Positions 1-12,100 of a DNA stretch of 64,000 nucleotides are shown here, in pieces. The DNA comes from Megalobrama amblycephala. Lineage: Eukaryota; Chordata; Actinopteri; Cypriniformes; Xenocyprididae. The stretch is taken from NCBI RefSeq assembly GCF_018812025.1, contig NC_063054.1, positions 8,669,582 through 8,733,581 on the forward strand, written 5' to 3'. A model generated the notes under the pieces. It ran no database searches. It saw only the letters and a program-made list of their open reading frames with translations, and was not told where the DNA came from. The translations under genes and the position numbers were made by a program. Position 1 is the stretch's first letter, and each line of letters begins with the position of its first letter.

Positions 1-2466
1 AGAAATACTATAAAATGTAAGGGAAAACTATATTTCAATGTTTTTTAAAGCGAACACAAAATGTTTGCAAATGAACACAAACATTCCTGTTTCTCTGGAA
101 GCAAACATAAAGTATTCTCAGGAGAACACAAAACTGGAGAGAATGCAATGTTTCTTTTGGGAATGCAAATGTTTTGCGAGCATAGTTTTCCCATTACCAT
201 TTACACTACAATAAGGGGCTATGTAGTAATTAAGTTGAACTGAACTGAAATGTGCCGAACCCTGAACAATTTATTTTCAATCATCATATGCAAAACATTT
301 AACTGCATCTAGAACATCTGGAGGTTTGCTCAAGTGTTTGTAAACAGTGATACAGCAGAAAATGAGTTTCAGTAAACCCAATCTTACGTACCACTAAAGA
401 ACAGGAGCTGCCACATGAAACGCTCTCAACGCATATGAGTGTGTGTGTGCTCTTTCGATCTTGCAGCCTGCATTCTCAGGGGTCTGCATGAGAGTGGTGA
501 TGGCTATGACAGTGAGGTGAACAATGTGGTTGAAACCAAGCGAGGCAGAAAGGCATCACCTTAACCCCTCACTTTGCTGCATGTCATCAGCCGTTAAGCC
601 TTCCTGGAATAATCTGCCTTTTCCGTCAGTTGCTTGGCCTCACCCTCATATACCCACTTCTCAGTCTACTAATACTCTAATTAAATTTGTTGAGATGTTA
701 CCCCAAAGGATAACATTTTAGTATAGGGAAAACAATAACTCCTAATTTACTGCTCATTTTTATTAGTAAGGTTAAGTTTATTAGCTGGGTAGGATTAAGG
801 ATGTAGAATAAGGTCATGCAAATTAAGGCATTAATATGTGCTTAATAAGTATTAATAAATAGCCAATATTTTATTAATATGGATGCTAATAAGCAACTAG
901 TTAAAAGACCCTAAAATAAAGTCTTATCATGTTATTTTAGTTTCTTTTAATGTTCATACCTCAAAAATGTTGAGGATTTCCAAATGTTATATGGTTTAGA
1001 TTTATTTGTATTTATTTACATTAAGTTTAAGTTACAAAATTGTATTAAGTATTAAAAAAAGCAACTCTATATAATAAATCTATTGAATTAAGTGAGGCTG
1101 GTATAATAACCATATATCAATGATTCCATTTAAATTGTGTCGAGTCATTGAAACATTGTAGTAAATTTGAAACTTATTCTGCAAGCAAAGCTTTTCCCAA
1201 GGCATTTCAATGTCATGCATGAGAACACGGCTAAAAATCTTTTATCGTAAACTCCACGGAGGAAATATTTGGTTGACAACTGACGTTGGCTGTAGTTGCA
1301 TCAGTTTCCTTACTTCACCTCACAGGTATGGGAAACCCTGTGTACCGTGTAAGCAATTGTAGCCAAAGGTGCTAGAAATCACACAATGACATTCTGAATG
1401 AGTAAGACATCACCGCTGCTGCTTAGTAACAACGGTCTGCTCTTGCTCAGTTTCCCAGAAGTGTTGCCTGCTAAGCAGTTCTTGTTGCTGATGTATGAGG
1501 GGTTTTGGGGTCGAATCGTGGGCCGCAGCGCAAAGCCCTAGTTCAATTACCAAACTGTAGGAAAAATGGTGCATTTTTGGTGAACGCAGACTTCTCTCTC
1601 TCTCTCTCTCTCTGACTCAGCATCCCTGTACATACTGAGGGTTTAAAAGTCTCACAGTCATTTTTATGAAGCCTGCTGTGGTGCATGCATTATCAAACCT
1701 CATACACCAGACTTCAACATATGTCAATCTGAAACTTTGAGGTTTGTAAAGTAATAGCAAATAATCTCACATGAAGGGTGTTCAATGGTTCTGCGCACTT
1801 TGAAGTTCAACAAAGAGCATTTTTTTTTATTTCACATGGTTCTTGAGTTGACTGCTTCAATGATTAAGCATTACATTATCAGTTCTTCAAATCAGTGTTT
1901 GTTTACTAGATTTTTTAAAGCACAAGAACATAATTGATTTAATAAAGAACGAGAATAAAATGTTTGTCGTGCAACTTAAAAGGTGTCTCCCATGGCATCA
2001 ATCTGTAAAATATCTTGTGGTTGAAATTGAAACCATATAGACACCGAAGGAGATGTACTTAGATAATCTTATGTAAAAGTAAACACTTCCTACTTTCTGT
2101 TTATGACAACAACCAATCACTAATTCCCATTCAGAATATTACTTTAACCACACCTCAACCATTTCCTTTCATTTCTTGAGACTATCATCTTAACACATTC
2201 ACAGCTGGAATATTCTAGGTTAAGACAAACAGTATAAACACACAAACACAGGTGATTTACAGCTTTCAGGTTTCACATGGAATTTTTTTTCTTTCAAGTT
2301 TCAGTTTCATGCACCAAATGTGAAAATATTTAAGTGACATTATGAATATCAAATGTTAAAATGTCTTAGCCCCATGTATTTAACCAACAAAAAAAAAAAT
2401 AAAAACAACTAATGTTTCATCATCAAATAAGCATGATGAAATTTCACAAACTGAAATTTCAGTAAG
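1..2466. other. Non-coding flank, no gene seen
   Basis: AT-rich sequence with only short chance open frames on both strands. A short (CT)n run lies at about 1589-1612. No splice-flanked open frame, RNA gene or recognisable transposase was found. The last few hundred bases would include the 3' UTR of the minus-strand gene ending at 2467, but no convincing AATAAA on the minus strand is close to the stop. Confidence 0.5.
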
Positions 2467-2876
2467 CTATATTTCCTCATCGGAGGACGACGAGTAGCAG
2501 CCGAGTCCCGGTAAAAGTTTTGTTTTACTCTGGTCTGTTTCAACTTTCAAAGGCTGCCGCGTTCCTTCGTTTGCTGCTGCCTGTGCTAGCGGGAGGCTGT
2601 GGAGGTTGGGCAGGCCGGTGAGCAACACTCGAGTCAGTGTACCTGTGTCTTGCTGCTGCCCGGCGAGAGCCACGCGTGAACTGGCCACCGCCACCGCAAT
2701 CCGGGCCTGATCGAAGCACAGCGGGAGGTCCTGGTCGGGGAGATCAGAGGCTTCGGTGGAAACAGTAGCCGATGGGGAGGGAAGTTCTTGTATATTAGTG
2801 AGAGATGTGTGGTTTCCTGCTGCCTCTGTGTCCTCAATAACATCCTCTTCTCTGCTATGGAGGCACAGTTTTTTGG
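2467..2876 (-). CDS. Terminal coding exon of an unidentified gene (acidic SSSSDEE tail)
   Basis: Minus-strand open frame of 135 codons plus a stop (TAG at 2469-2467), preceded by a good acceptor: a T-rich tract followed by CAG at 2879-2877. The exon opens with the last two bases (CC) of a split codon, then reads KKLCLHSREED. It continues through an acidic, Ser/Thr/Pro-rich stretch, an Ala/Val-rich helix-like segment (DQARIAVAVASSRVAL) and a Leu-rich segment, and ends in YSSSSDEEI. The tail resembles casein kinase 2 sites and suggests a nuclear protein, but I do not recognise the family. There is no start codon in this frame upstream of the acceptor. The only nearby upstream exon that fits in phase is the one ending near 9207 of the small coiled-coil gene, so this is probably its last exon. 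Confidence 0.6.
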
Positions 2877-3039
2877 CTGAAAAAACAAAAAGACAGAATA
2901 ATGACTAATAGTGTTGTCAAAAGTACAGACTTTGATACCAAGTCGATACTGAAATGTTAAAAATGTGATGCTTTGAGCGGATTTGCAAACACCTCTGATT
3001 GGCCACTGTGTTCACGGATATGTCTGTGATTATCTACAA

Positions 3040-3202
3040 CAGGGGTGCCCAACCTACCTGCAAAGTTTAGCTCCAACCCTGATAAAACACACCTGAATCA
3101 CTTGATAATTACACTTGATAATTACAGACAGGTGTGTTGAGCAGGGCTGGAGCTGAACTTTGCCAGAAGGTAGATCTCCCGGAACAGGGTTGGTCACCCC
3201 GG
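3040..3202. mobile_element. Short hAT-like palindromic element
   Basis: Begins CAGGGGTGCCCAACC and ends GGTTGGTCACCCC, with a self-complementary interior (CTCCAACCCTG against CAGGGCTGGAG). It is flanked by a 7-of-8 base direct repeat, ATCTACAA at 3032-3039 and GTCTACAA at 3203-3210, as expected for hAT elements. It has no coding capacity. Confidence 0.65.
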
Positions 3203-3361
3203 GTCTACAATGATCAGCGCTTCAATAATACAAGTTATAATAGACATTAATGACGCTCTTCACTGAGCGCTTACACAGCACTTGAAAGTAGGCGTCTATC
3301 AGCAGTAGCACTTTCAAACACTAACGTGTGCTTTCATACGCTCCTGTGTGTTGTTCTTTGT

Positions 3362-3575
3362 AGCCAGGGTTACCAGGTTTTCACAACAAAACCCACCCAA
3401 TTGCTACTCAAAACTTGCATCCTGTGGGGTAAAATCTGCGTTTTTGCCGGGGTTCCCCTCATAAAATGAGCATTCCAAGGGGCTAAATATCATGTTATTG
3501 GCGTCGCTTCAACCTGCAGACATGAAAGTAGCCTAATTCCACGGGAAAACTGCTGACTTGGCAACACTGATTGTA
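3362..3575. repeat. Interspersed repeat, also at 27105-27270
   Basis: Contains GGGTTACCAGGTTTTCACAA, CATTCCAAGGGGCTAAATATC and TTCCACGGGAAAACTGC. The same order of motifs occurs at 27105-27270, so this is a dispersed repeat. No coding frame is seen. Confidence 0.6.
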
Positions 3576-3593
3576 GCCAATCACAGACATATA

Positions 3594-4510
3594 CAGTACA
3601 GTCCAAAAGTTTGGAACCATTAAGATTTTTAATGTTTTTAAAAGAAGTTTCGTCTGCTCACCAAGGCTACATTTATTTAATTAAAAATACAGTAAAAAAC
3701 AGTAATATTGTGAAATATTATTACAATTTAAAATAACTGTGTACAATTTAAATATATTTGACAAAGTAATTTATTCCTGTGATGCAAAGCTGAATTTTCA
3801 GCATCATTACTCCAGTCTTCAGTGTCACATGATCCTTCAGAAATCATTCTAATATGCTGATTTGCTGCTCAATAAACATTTATGATTATTTTCAATGTTG
3901 AAAACAGTTGTGTACTTTTTTTTTTTCAGGATTCCTTGATGAATAGAAAGTTCAAAAGAACAGCATTTATCTGAAATACAAAGATTCTGTAGCATTGTAC
4001 ACTACCGTTCAAAAGTTTGGGGTCAGTAAGAATTTTTATTTTTTATTTTTTTGAAAAGAAATTAAAGAAATGAATACTTTTATTCAGCAAGGATGCATTA
4101 AATACATGGCAGTAAAGACATTTATAATGTTACAAAAGATTAGATTTCAGATAAACACTGTTCTTTTGAACTTTCTATTCATCAAATAATCCTGAAAAAA
4201 AATATTGTACACAAATATTTTGTACAATTGTACACATTAAATGTTTCTTGAGCAGCAGATCAGCATATTAGAATGATTTCTGAAGGATCATGTGATACTG
4301 AAGACTGGAGTAATGATGCTGAAAATTCAGCTTTCACTTTGTGAAATATATTCAAATAGAAAACAGTTATTTTAAATTGTAATAATATTTCACAATATTA
4401 CTGTTTTTTTACTGTATTTTTAATTAAATAAATGTAGCCTTGGTGAGCAGACGAAACTTCTTTTAAAAACATTAAAAATCTTAGTGGTTCCAAACTTTTG
4501 GACTGTACTG
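3594..4510. mobile_element. TA-flanked long palindromic transposon (CCAAAAGTTTGG family)
   Basis: Starts CAGTACAGTCCAAAAGTTTG and ends with its complement, CAAACTTTTGGACTGTACTG, with TA on both sides (3592-3593, 4511-4512). The arms run inward for several hundred bases; for example TGATCCTTCAGAAATCATTC is matched by its inverse near 4270-4290. No transposase remains. TA duplication suggests Tc1/mariner mobilisation. Parts of the same family occur at 42838-43315, 51130-52640 and 58796-59250. Confidence 0.75.
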
Positions 4511-4622
4511 TATGTTCAGCGTGTGAACACAATGGCCAATCAGGTGTTTACAAATCTGCTCAACACTGCTCAAAGCGTCACATTTTTTAAATTTCAGTAC
4601 TGACTACTGACAAACACTAAGG

Positions 4623-5374
4623 ACTACATTTACATGCACCTCAATTTCCAATTAAGATCTATATTCTGGTTAAGCTTTTATTCTGACATTTACATAATCC
4701 ACAGCAACTGGAATATTCCTGTGTCCTTATAATCAGCATATTCCAAATAAACGACATGATTTTTTCCCTGCTATTGTTTTGTGGAAATACTGGAGATGCT
4801 CTTTATTATGGTCATTTTTAGCCATTTAATTAACTCTTTATCAATTTAGTTCTCGTTAATGTCCGTTTAACAACACACAAAAATTTTACAAATAGCAAAA
4901 CATAGGTCATTGTATTTTTTGAAATAATTACTGCTTATAAAACTCAAGCTTAAAAAACTCCTCATTGCTTTAACATGCTTTTTATAGCTAGATTTTGGGT
5001 TTGTCCATTTTTCATTCAAATTTGGGTCGAAACAACTAAGCATTCTTTTAGAGTGCATAATCAGAATATTAACATATTCTAAATCAGTATGTTCTTGTTC
5101 ATGTACATGCAGCCATTAATATGAATGAGCTCGGTTTACCCTAAATGTAACATTAGTTTCAGTGTTTTCTTGATGCATATTACTTTATAATTGTGCATTC
5201 TTTATCATTAGTTCTCCTGGTGCATTGCTATTTTTGTGCATGTCTCTGTTTGTGTGTGCTGATCTTATACAAGGAAGAAAATCAAACGAAAGATCAAATA
5301 CTAAAATGAATGATAAAAATTTAGTTTAGTAAATGTTTTTCTATATAAAAAAAAAAATCTTACTTCTAAATATC
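4623..5374. other. Non-coding, nothing recognised
   Basis: AT-rich sequence with short open frames only, including a 63-codon minus-strand frame that lacks splice sites or protein-like composition. Probably intron of the minus-strand small coiled-coil gene. Confidence 0.4.
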
Positions 5375-6024
5375 TTAAAGGTGCCATCGAACGTTTTTTT
5401 ACAAGATATAATATAAGTCTAAGGTGTCCCCTGAATGTGTCCAATTTCAGCTCAAAATACCCCACAGATTTTTTTTAATACATTTTTTTAACTGCCTATT
5501 TTGGGGCATAATTAGAAATGCACCAATTCAGGCTGCGGCCCCTTTAATTCCTCACGCTCCCCGCCCACGGAGCTCGCGCTTGCCTTAAACAGCATAAACA
5601 AAGTTCACACAGCTAATATAACCCTCAAAATGGATCTTTACAAGTGTTTGTCATGCATGCTGCATGCATACATCAGATCATGTGAGTACAGTATTTATTT
5701 GAATGTTTACATTTGATTCTGAACGAGTTTGATAGTGTTCTGTGGCTAACGGGCTAAAGCTAACATTACACACTGTTGGAGAGATTTATAAAGAATGAAG
5801 TTGTTACGTAACAGTCGGGATCATTAATATGTACGCCCCCAATATTTGCATATGTTATTTTGAGATTCACCTGTTCCTCTGAGTTCTTTTAAACAAATGA
5901 GATTTATATAAGAAGGAAGAAACACTGGTGTTTGAGACTCATTGTATGTCATTTCCATGTACTGAACTCTTGTTATTTAACTATGCCAAGGTAAATTCAA
6001 TTTTCCATTCGATGGCACCTTTAA
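5375..6024. mobile_element. TTAA-flanked element, AGGTGCC family
   Basis: Bounded by TTAA at 5375-5378 and 6021-6024. The termini are inverted: AGGTGCCATCGAACG at the left and TTCGATGGCACCT at the right. The interior carries CCAATTTCAGCTCAAAATACC and AAGTTCACACAGCTAATATA, shared with copies at 11125-12105 and about 36290-36733. No transposase frame. The TTAA target suggests a piggyBac-type non-autonomous element. Confidence 0.75.
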
Positions 6025-6334
6025 ACTAGACAGTGGCTGCAAAGAAGACTCACTTTAATGGTATATTCTAATGTTACAATCCATTAGGCCTAATTGACAA
6101 TATTTGTGTTGATTGATAAAGGACTAATTTATTACCACAAAAATTAATTTCCACTTGTTCCTTAAGAAATAGTGCCAATCCATATATGATTTAAATTCTC
6201 GCTTTTTCAACAGTGAGACGAGGAACGAGTTGAAATTATTTTGTGATAATCAACATAATGCCTGAAATTCTCTTGATTAAGCTTTTATTTTCCATTAATG
6301 CTTTCATTTTTCATCAGAGGTCCATATATGGGGT

Positions 6335-6680
6335 GTTTCCCCTACAATGAAGTAACTCGCTACCATAGTACGATGCATCGTAGAAGAAATACTTGACAAA
6401 CTATACTTGACATTTGTATATATTTGAAATAAAAGATATAGATTGTACTAAAAGTCAGCTTGCTTATTTTGCTTAAGATAAGGATTTATTAAGTCCACAT
6501 GTGATGCAAACAAGAAAATATGCTTCTAACCACAGGTCCAGAACTCACTCCAACCACACAACTTTGTTGTGTTCATTGGAACTAGGCTTTTGGGAAACAC
6601 CGACTTGATGGACAATGCTGATAACGATGGAATTACGACCACAGTTGGCTAACGATGCTTTCGGGAAACGCACCCCTGAT
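6335..6680. repeat. Short inverted-end repeat
   Basis: GGTGTTTCCC near 6335 is answered by GGGAAACGCACC near 6661-6672, and GGGAAACACC occurs near 6592. CGATGCATCGTAG lies near the left end and CTAACGATGC near the right. Looks like a small non-autonomous DNA transposon; the family was not identified. Confidence 0.4.
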
Positions 6681-7145
6681 CAAACAGAAGAATATGTGAT
6701 CTGATTTTATGGGCCTATTTACTCCTGGTCATTTTATGCACTTTCTCTGATCGGATAGCTCTCCGACTGTGAAAAGATCAGATGTAAACACTTTCGAGAC
6801 AAATTTAAATGTGATCACTCAAACCATTTCAGGACGTGGTTATAGACACATTCCAGAAAGACTGGACAAGTGTAAACGCATGTGGTTGTTGAAGCCATAT
6901 ATTTAAATTTTACTCCTCATAAAAACGTGTGACAGCGTCATACCAGCTTCCGGTAGCGAGAAATAACAGCGCTTCTGCAACACGCATCGCCGCAGATCAG
7001 TTAACCATCTTTCTTCAGCAAGAAGACACGCATTAAAAGTGTGAGCGTTATATTTTCTCACCAATGCAGATGCAGATCTTGATCTTGAAATAAGCTGATG
7101 ATAATTAAAATGCAGCTCATATCTGTTGCTTTAACTGAGGTGAAC

Positions 7146-9010
7146 CAGTGTTGGGTGTAATGCATTACTGAGTAATTAGCCTAATTACTGTAATTGAATT
7201 ACTTTTCCCTTGAAAAAGTAAAGTAAGGTATTACTCTGAATTTTTCTGTAATATAATTACAGTTACTTCTGATGTAACTGCATTACAATCCTATATAAAA
7301 TTAAAGGCAGCGGCTATTTGCACTAAGTGCAAAAAGCGATAGATGCTATTTACACAAAGTGACAATAGCAACATTTTCTTAGCAATATGCTATTTATACT
7401 AAGTGAAAATAAAGATTCTATTTACACCATGAAAAAGTATCAGTTCTTTGTAATAAGAGTAAACAGTAATTAGATGCTATATATACTTTATATTGGCAGA
7501 TACTATTTGCACCTCAGTATTTTCGTACATTAACAGGATGCAATAATATCATAGAGTGTAAATGATCATATTTATTAAAATTATTGGATGCTGCCTTATT
7601 GGGAGAATAAAAATCCTCCGTACACCTTCCTCTAAACCTACCCAATAAACACTTTTAATATTATTAAACACTGGTTCGCAGTTTATTTCCACTTTTAGAA
7701 TTTTTTTTTCATTTTTATTAAAAAATAAATAAATGTGAGCTCTAATCGCATTAATAGCCAGGTCTTTTACCCGCTACTGTTGTGCCACTGAATAAGTTAA
7801 TTCCATCGTCTTTTTGAAAACTTGAGTGGCCCAACCAGACATTGGTGGGCGGAGCTAGTGTAAATAGCATTTGCCAACAAGGGACACTATTTGCCCTTAG
7901 TGTAAATAAACACTCCGAAAATTTAAAATTTAATGTCTAATGTTAAAGGGTTAGTTCACCCAAAAATGAAAATTCTGTCATTTATTACTTACCCTCATGC
8001 CATTCCACACCCGTAAGACCTTCGTTAATCTTCAGAACACAAATTAAGATATTTTAGTTGAAATCCGATGGCTCCGTGAGGCCTCCATAGGGAGCAATGG
8101 ACACTTCCTCTCTCAAGATCCATAAAGGTACTAAAAACATATTTAAATCAGTTCATGTGAGTACAGTGGTTCAATATTAATATTATAAAGCAACGAGAAT
8201 ATTTTTGGTACGGCAAAAAAACAAACAAAATAACGACTTATTTAGTGATGGCCGATTTCAAAACACTGCTTCATGAAGCATCGGAGCATAAATGAATCAG
8301 CATATTGAATCATGATTCAGATCGCGTGTCAAACTGCCAACGGCTGAAATCACGTGACTTTGGCGCTCCGAACAGCACATTTGATACGCTGATTCATTTG
8401 TGCTCCAATGCTTCCTGAAGCATTGTTTTGAAATCGGCCATCACTAAATAAGTCATTATTTTGTTTTTTTTGGCGCACCAAAAATATTCTCGTTGCTTTA
8501 TAATATTAATATTGAACCACTGTACTCACATGAACCAATTTAAATATGTTTTTAGTACCTTTATGGATCTTGAGAGAGGAAATGTCATTGCTCCCTATGA
8601 AGGCCTTGCGGAGCCATCGGATTTCAACTAAAATATCTTAATTTGTGTTCCGAAGATTAACGAAGGTCTTACGGGTGTGGAACGGCATGAGGGTGAGTAA
8701 TAAATGTCAGAATTTTCATTTTTGGGTGAACTAACCCTTTAAAATGGTTTTAACGCAACTTTCTTCCTTTAAATACTTTGGTCAGTTCAAGAATAATTTA
8801 TGCAATTTTATATTATTTATTTGAAAGAATGAGAACGAAAAGAGCAGTTTCATGTCTATCCTAGTATTGTTCAACTGGTTGAGGTTGAAATGGTAATAAG
8901 TAATGCAATACTTTTTAGAGGGAGTAATTAGTAAAGATGTAATTAGTATCTAGTACTTAATTATTATTATTATTATTATTATTATTTTAAGAGTAACTTA
9001 CCCAACACTG
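7146..9010. mobile_element. hAT-like element CAGTGTTGGG...CCCAACACTG
   Basis: Perfect 10-bp terminal inverted repeats, followed inward by alternating TAATTAC/GTAATT motifs on both sides. The flanking direct repeat is GGTGAAC (7139-7145 and 9011-9017), close to the 8 bp expected of hAT elements. A TTAA-flanked element (7943-8742) has inserted into its middle. An (ATT)n run lies at about 8963-8986. No transposase frame is left. Confidence 0.7.
7943..8742. mobile_element. TTAA-flanked near-complete palindrome (AGGGTTAGTTCACCC family)
   Basis: TTAA at 7943-7946 and 8739-8742. The two 390-base arms are inverse copies almost throughout: AGGGTTAGTTCACCC is answered by GGGTGAACTAACCCT, and CTCTCAAGATCCATAAAGGT by its complement. 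The centre is near 8340. Non-coding. Other copies, whole or partial, are at 12494, 19834, 39630, 41648, 42620, 54640, 62277 and 62999. Confidence 0.8.
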
Positions 9011-9180
9011 GGTGAACTCTATTGAATTTGCAAACAATGTGCAGGAATTGAAGATCGGATTTACATTCATTTTGTGGAGACGCATTTATGAGGCCAAGTG
9101 TAAATGAAACAGTTTTAACAAATCAGATAGTTATCTGATCAGTAAAAACACAAGTGAATGTTGAAATAAGTTTTGCAAGA

Positions 9181-12100
9181 CTAGTAATTTAAAGGTATAA
9201 ACTGACAGGTGTTTTGATGGCTTGGCTCCTGCCTCCTCTTGGTGTATGCTCGAGGTTCCCAAGGCTTGTGTTTGCAGGTAGGGTCAAGGGAGCGCAGTTT
9301 CTTCAGGTAGCGTTTGTATTCTCTCTCGAGTTCTTCGATATGCAGACGGAACTCGTCTATCTTCCTTTCTGGGTAATGAGATAACTGCGACTGCTGCAAA
9401 ATACAAATGCAAAGATTGAACCAGATGCACAAATACTAATATGAAGCATGATTTATTGCACCTGTTATTAGTTATCAACAAATCAATGATCATATTCTTC
9501 TAATGTGTGACTCTCATGATCAAACAGACCATATCTTCATTTCTTTGGTTTGTGCATGATATGCAAAGGGTGTGCAAGATCACTATCAAAAACTGAGGTT
9601 GTCAACCCCTCTTCCTCTCATCTTGCACTATGTGAACATTATTTTCCTCTTTATCACAATCTGTATTTAATAAAGCACTTTATACTGTAAATAAAGGTGA
9701 CTTGACTTGAACGTTTTCAGACAGGGGATCAGATAGTTTATGTCAATGACATCCCAGCTCAAGTGATCGTATTTATATTAACTTTGATAAGAAGTTTATA
9801 ATCAAAACTCATCAAGCATGTGCAGATTGTTTACTGGCAATGCACAAATCAAAATCAATCTATTTAGCTAGATGAATCTGAACTGTTATAGGTTGTTTTC
9901 TAAAATGCAAGTGACAGGAAAGATCTCTTATCCTAATGTGGGAAGCTAATCAACCTCCCAAAAATGTCATGTGACCCCACAGACAGCAGATCAGAAAAAG
10001 ACATTACAGTAAGAATATGAAAGTTTACTGATTGAGGCATTAGAGCAGAGGGAACTAATTGAGCCTTCAGGGAAAGAGCTCAGAGAGGAACTGCTTACTA
10101 GGTGCGCTTTAAAAAAGTGAATGGTCACAAAAATAGACATTCATAAGTGATATATTCATATCTGATGAAAATGCATAGCTTCTGGTCTAGCAGGTCTCTC
10201 ATCCTGACCAGCTAAAAAGGGCCTCAAACCCCTCTAAAATCAGCCAACACACCCATGTGACCAGGATGGGGGACCAGCAAACCAGATTAGGCTAGTTTAA
10301 GCAGTTATGATATTTAATTTATCTTTATTATTATTATTATTATTATCTGTGTCTTAATTGCTGTCATTCTGACTGTGCACTGGAAGGTTCTGTCACAAAG
10401 ACAAATTCTATGTGTGTGTATGCATACTTGATAATAAATCTAATTCTGATAATAGTATTTACAATCATATTTATACTTGATTAATATTTTTTTTTTTTTA
10501 TTGTTGTTATTAATGTAAAGCACATTCTGTACATGTTGCAATGTTGCAGTTGTTGAAGGTTGCAATGCTACTCCTGCAATAAAGCTACCTGCCACTTTAT
10601 TAGGTACACCTGGGCTGTGTTCAGCCCTGACAAAACGTTGCAAAATGTTTTTTAATCGCAAATGGTGGCGTTGAACACCCCGTTCTGATGATGCAAAAGT
10701 TGCAACTATGGCAGCTGAGAAGGCCATTCTGTGTGTTCTTTTTGAAGAATTTTCGGAGCCTGATGAAGTCGGTACAAATACATGTTTAATAGGCCTACTG
10801 CAAAATACGCTCAATGTTACAGTCACTGCCGTTGCCGTCCAGAATAAAAGAGAACCTCCCAATCGAGTGAAGGGATTTGTGGAAACTGTGGTTCCTAATT
10901 ATTGTGATCCAACATTTGCCTTTATGTTTATGAAAGTTTATGAAAGTATCACACAATACAATAGCAAAATATATAAGTATAGTATTTCTATGTTACATTA
11001 ATCAGTGTCTAGCACACCTTCCTAAGGAAAGGATATGGACCAGAAGACATTGCAATTACTAAATGATATTTAGTTAGACTTAAAGAAGTTCCACATCTAT
11101 ACTAAACTATCCAGCTCGTATTATTTAAAGGTGCCGTAGAACGTCTATTCAAAAGATGTAATATAAGTCTAAGGTGTCCCCTGAATGTGTCTGTGAAGTT
11201 TCAGCTCAAAATACCACATAGATTTTTTTTAATTAATTTTTTTAACTGCCTATTTTGGGGCATCATTAACTATGCACCGATTCAGGCTGCATGGCCCCTT
11301 TAAATCTCTCGCTCCCTGCCCTCCTGAGCTCTCGACTATAAGTGCAGTTATACAGTGCATAAACAAAGTTCACACAGCTAATATAACCCTCAAATGGATC
11401 TTTACAAGATGTTCGTCATTCATGCTGCATGCATGCTTCGATTCCTGTGAGTATAGTATTTATTTGGATGTTTACATTTGATTCTGAATGAGTTTGATAG
11501 TGCTCCGTGGCTAACGGGCTAATGTTACACTGTTGGAGAAATTTACAAAGAATGAAGTTGTGTTTATGAATTATACAGTCTGCAAGTGTTTAAAAATGAA
11601 AACAGCGACAGCTCTTGTCTCCGCGAATACAGTAATAAACGATGGTAACTTTAACCACATTTAACAGTACATTAGCAACATGCAAACGAAACATTTAGAA
11701 AGACAATTTACAAATATCACTAAAAATATCATGTTATCATGGATCATGTCAGTTATTATTGCTCCATCTGCCATTTTTCGCTATTGTCCTTGCTTGCTTA
11801 CCTAGTCTGATGATTCAGCTGTGCACAGATCCAGACCTGGCTGCCCTTGTCTAATGCCTTGATCATGGGCTGGCATATTCAAATATTGGGGACGTACATA
11901 TTAATGATCCCGACTGTTATGTAACAGTCTGTGTTATGTTGAGATTCGCCTGTTTTCCAGAGGTTTTTTTTTAACAAATGAGATTTATATAAGAAGGAGG
12001 AAGCAATGGAGTTTGAAACTCAACGTATGTCTTTTCCATGTACTGAACTCTTGTTATTCAACTATGCCGAGGTAAATTCAATTTTTGATTCTAGGGCACC

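Larger units (their letters stand above)
2912..4622. mobile_element. Outer DNA transposon with three nested repeats
   Basis: The left part (GTGTTGTCAAAAGTACAGAC, then GATGCTTTGAGCGG, then ACACCTCTGATTGGCCA) recurs inverted near 4520-4620 (TGGCCAATCAGGTGT, CAAAGCGTCACATTTTTTAA). The outer element is thus a palindromic DNA transposon. Between its halves lie a short hAT-like element (3040-3202), an interspersed repeat (about 3362-3575) and a TA-flanked palindrome (3594-4510). Outer ends are approximate. Confidence 0.6.
6690..9155. mobile_element. Outer transposon split by a nested hAT-like element
   Basis: TTTACTCCTGGTCATTTTAT and CTGATCGGATAGC at about 6716-6757 are answered in inverse near 9120-9150 (GATAGTTATCTGATC). 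The material between consists of outer-element flanks plus the insertion at 7146-9010. Ends are approximate and no coding frame is present. Confidence 0.5.

Noticed and set aside
8963..8986. (ATT)n and similar short runs as possible array elements
   Set aside because: Plain microsatellites; there is no spacer-repeat pattern and CRISPR arrays are not expected in a vertebrate.
10440..10862. 140-codon minus-strand frame
   Set aside because: Ends in Asn/Lys/Ile runs from an AT-rich tract and overlaps the better supported Harbinger-like plus-strand frame.
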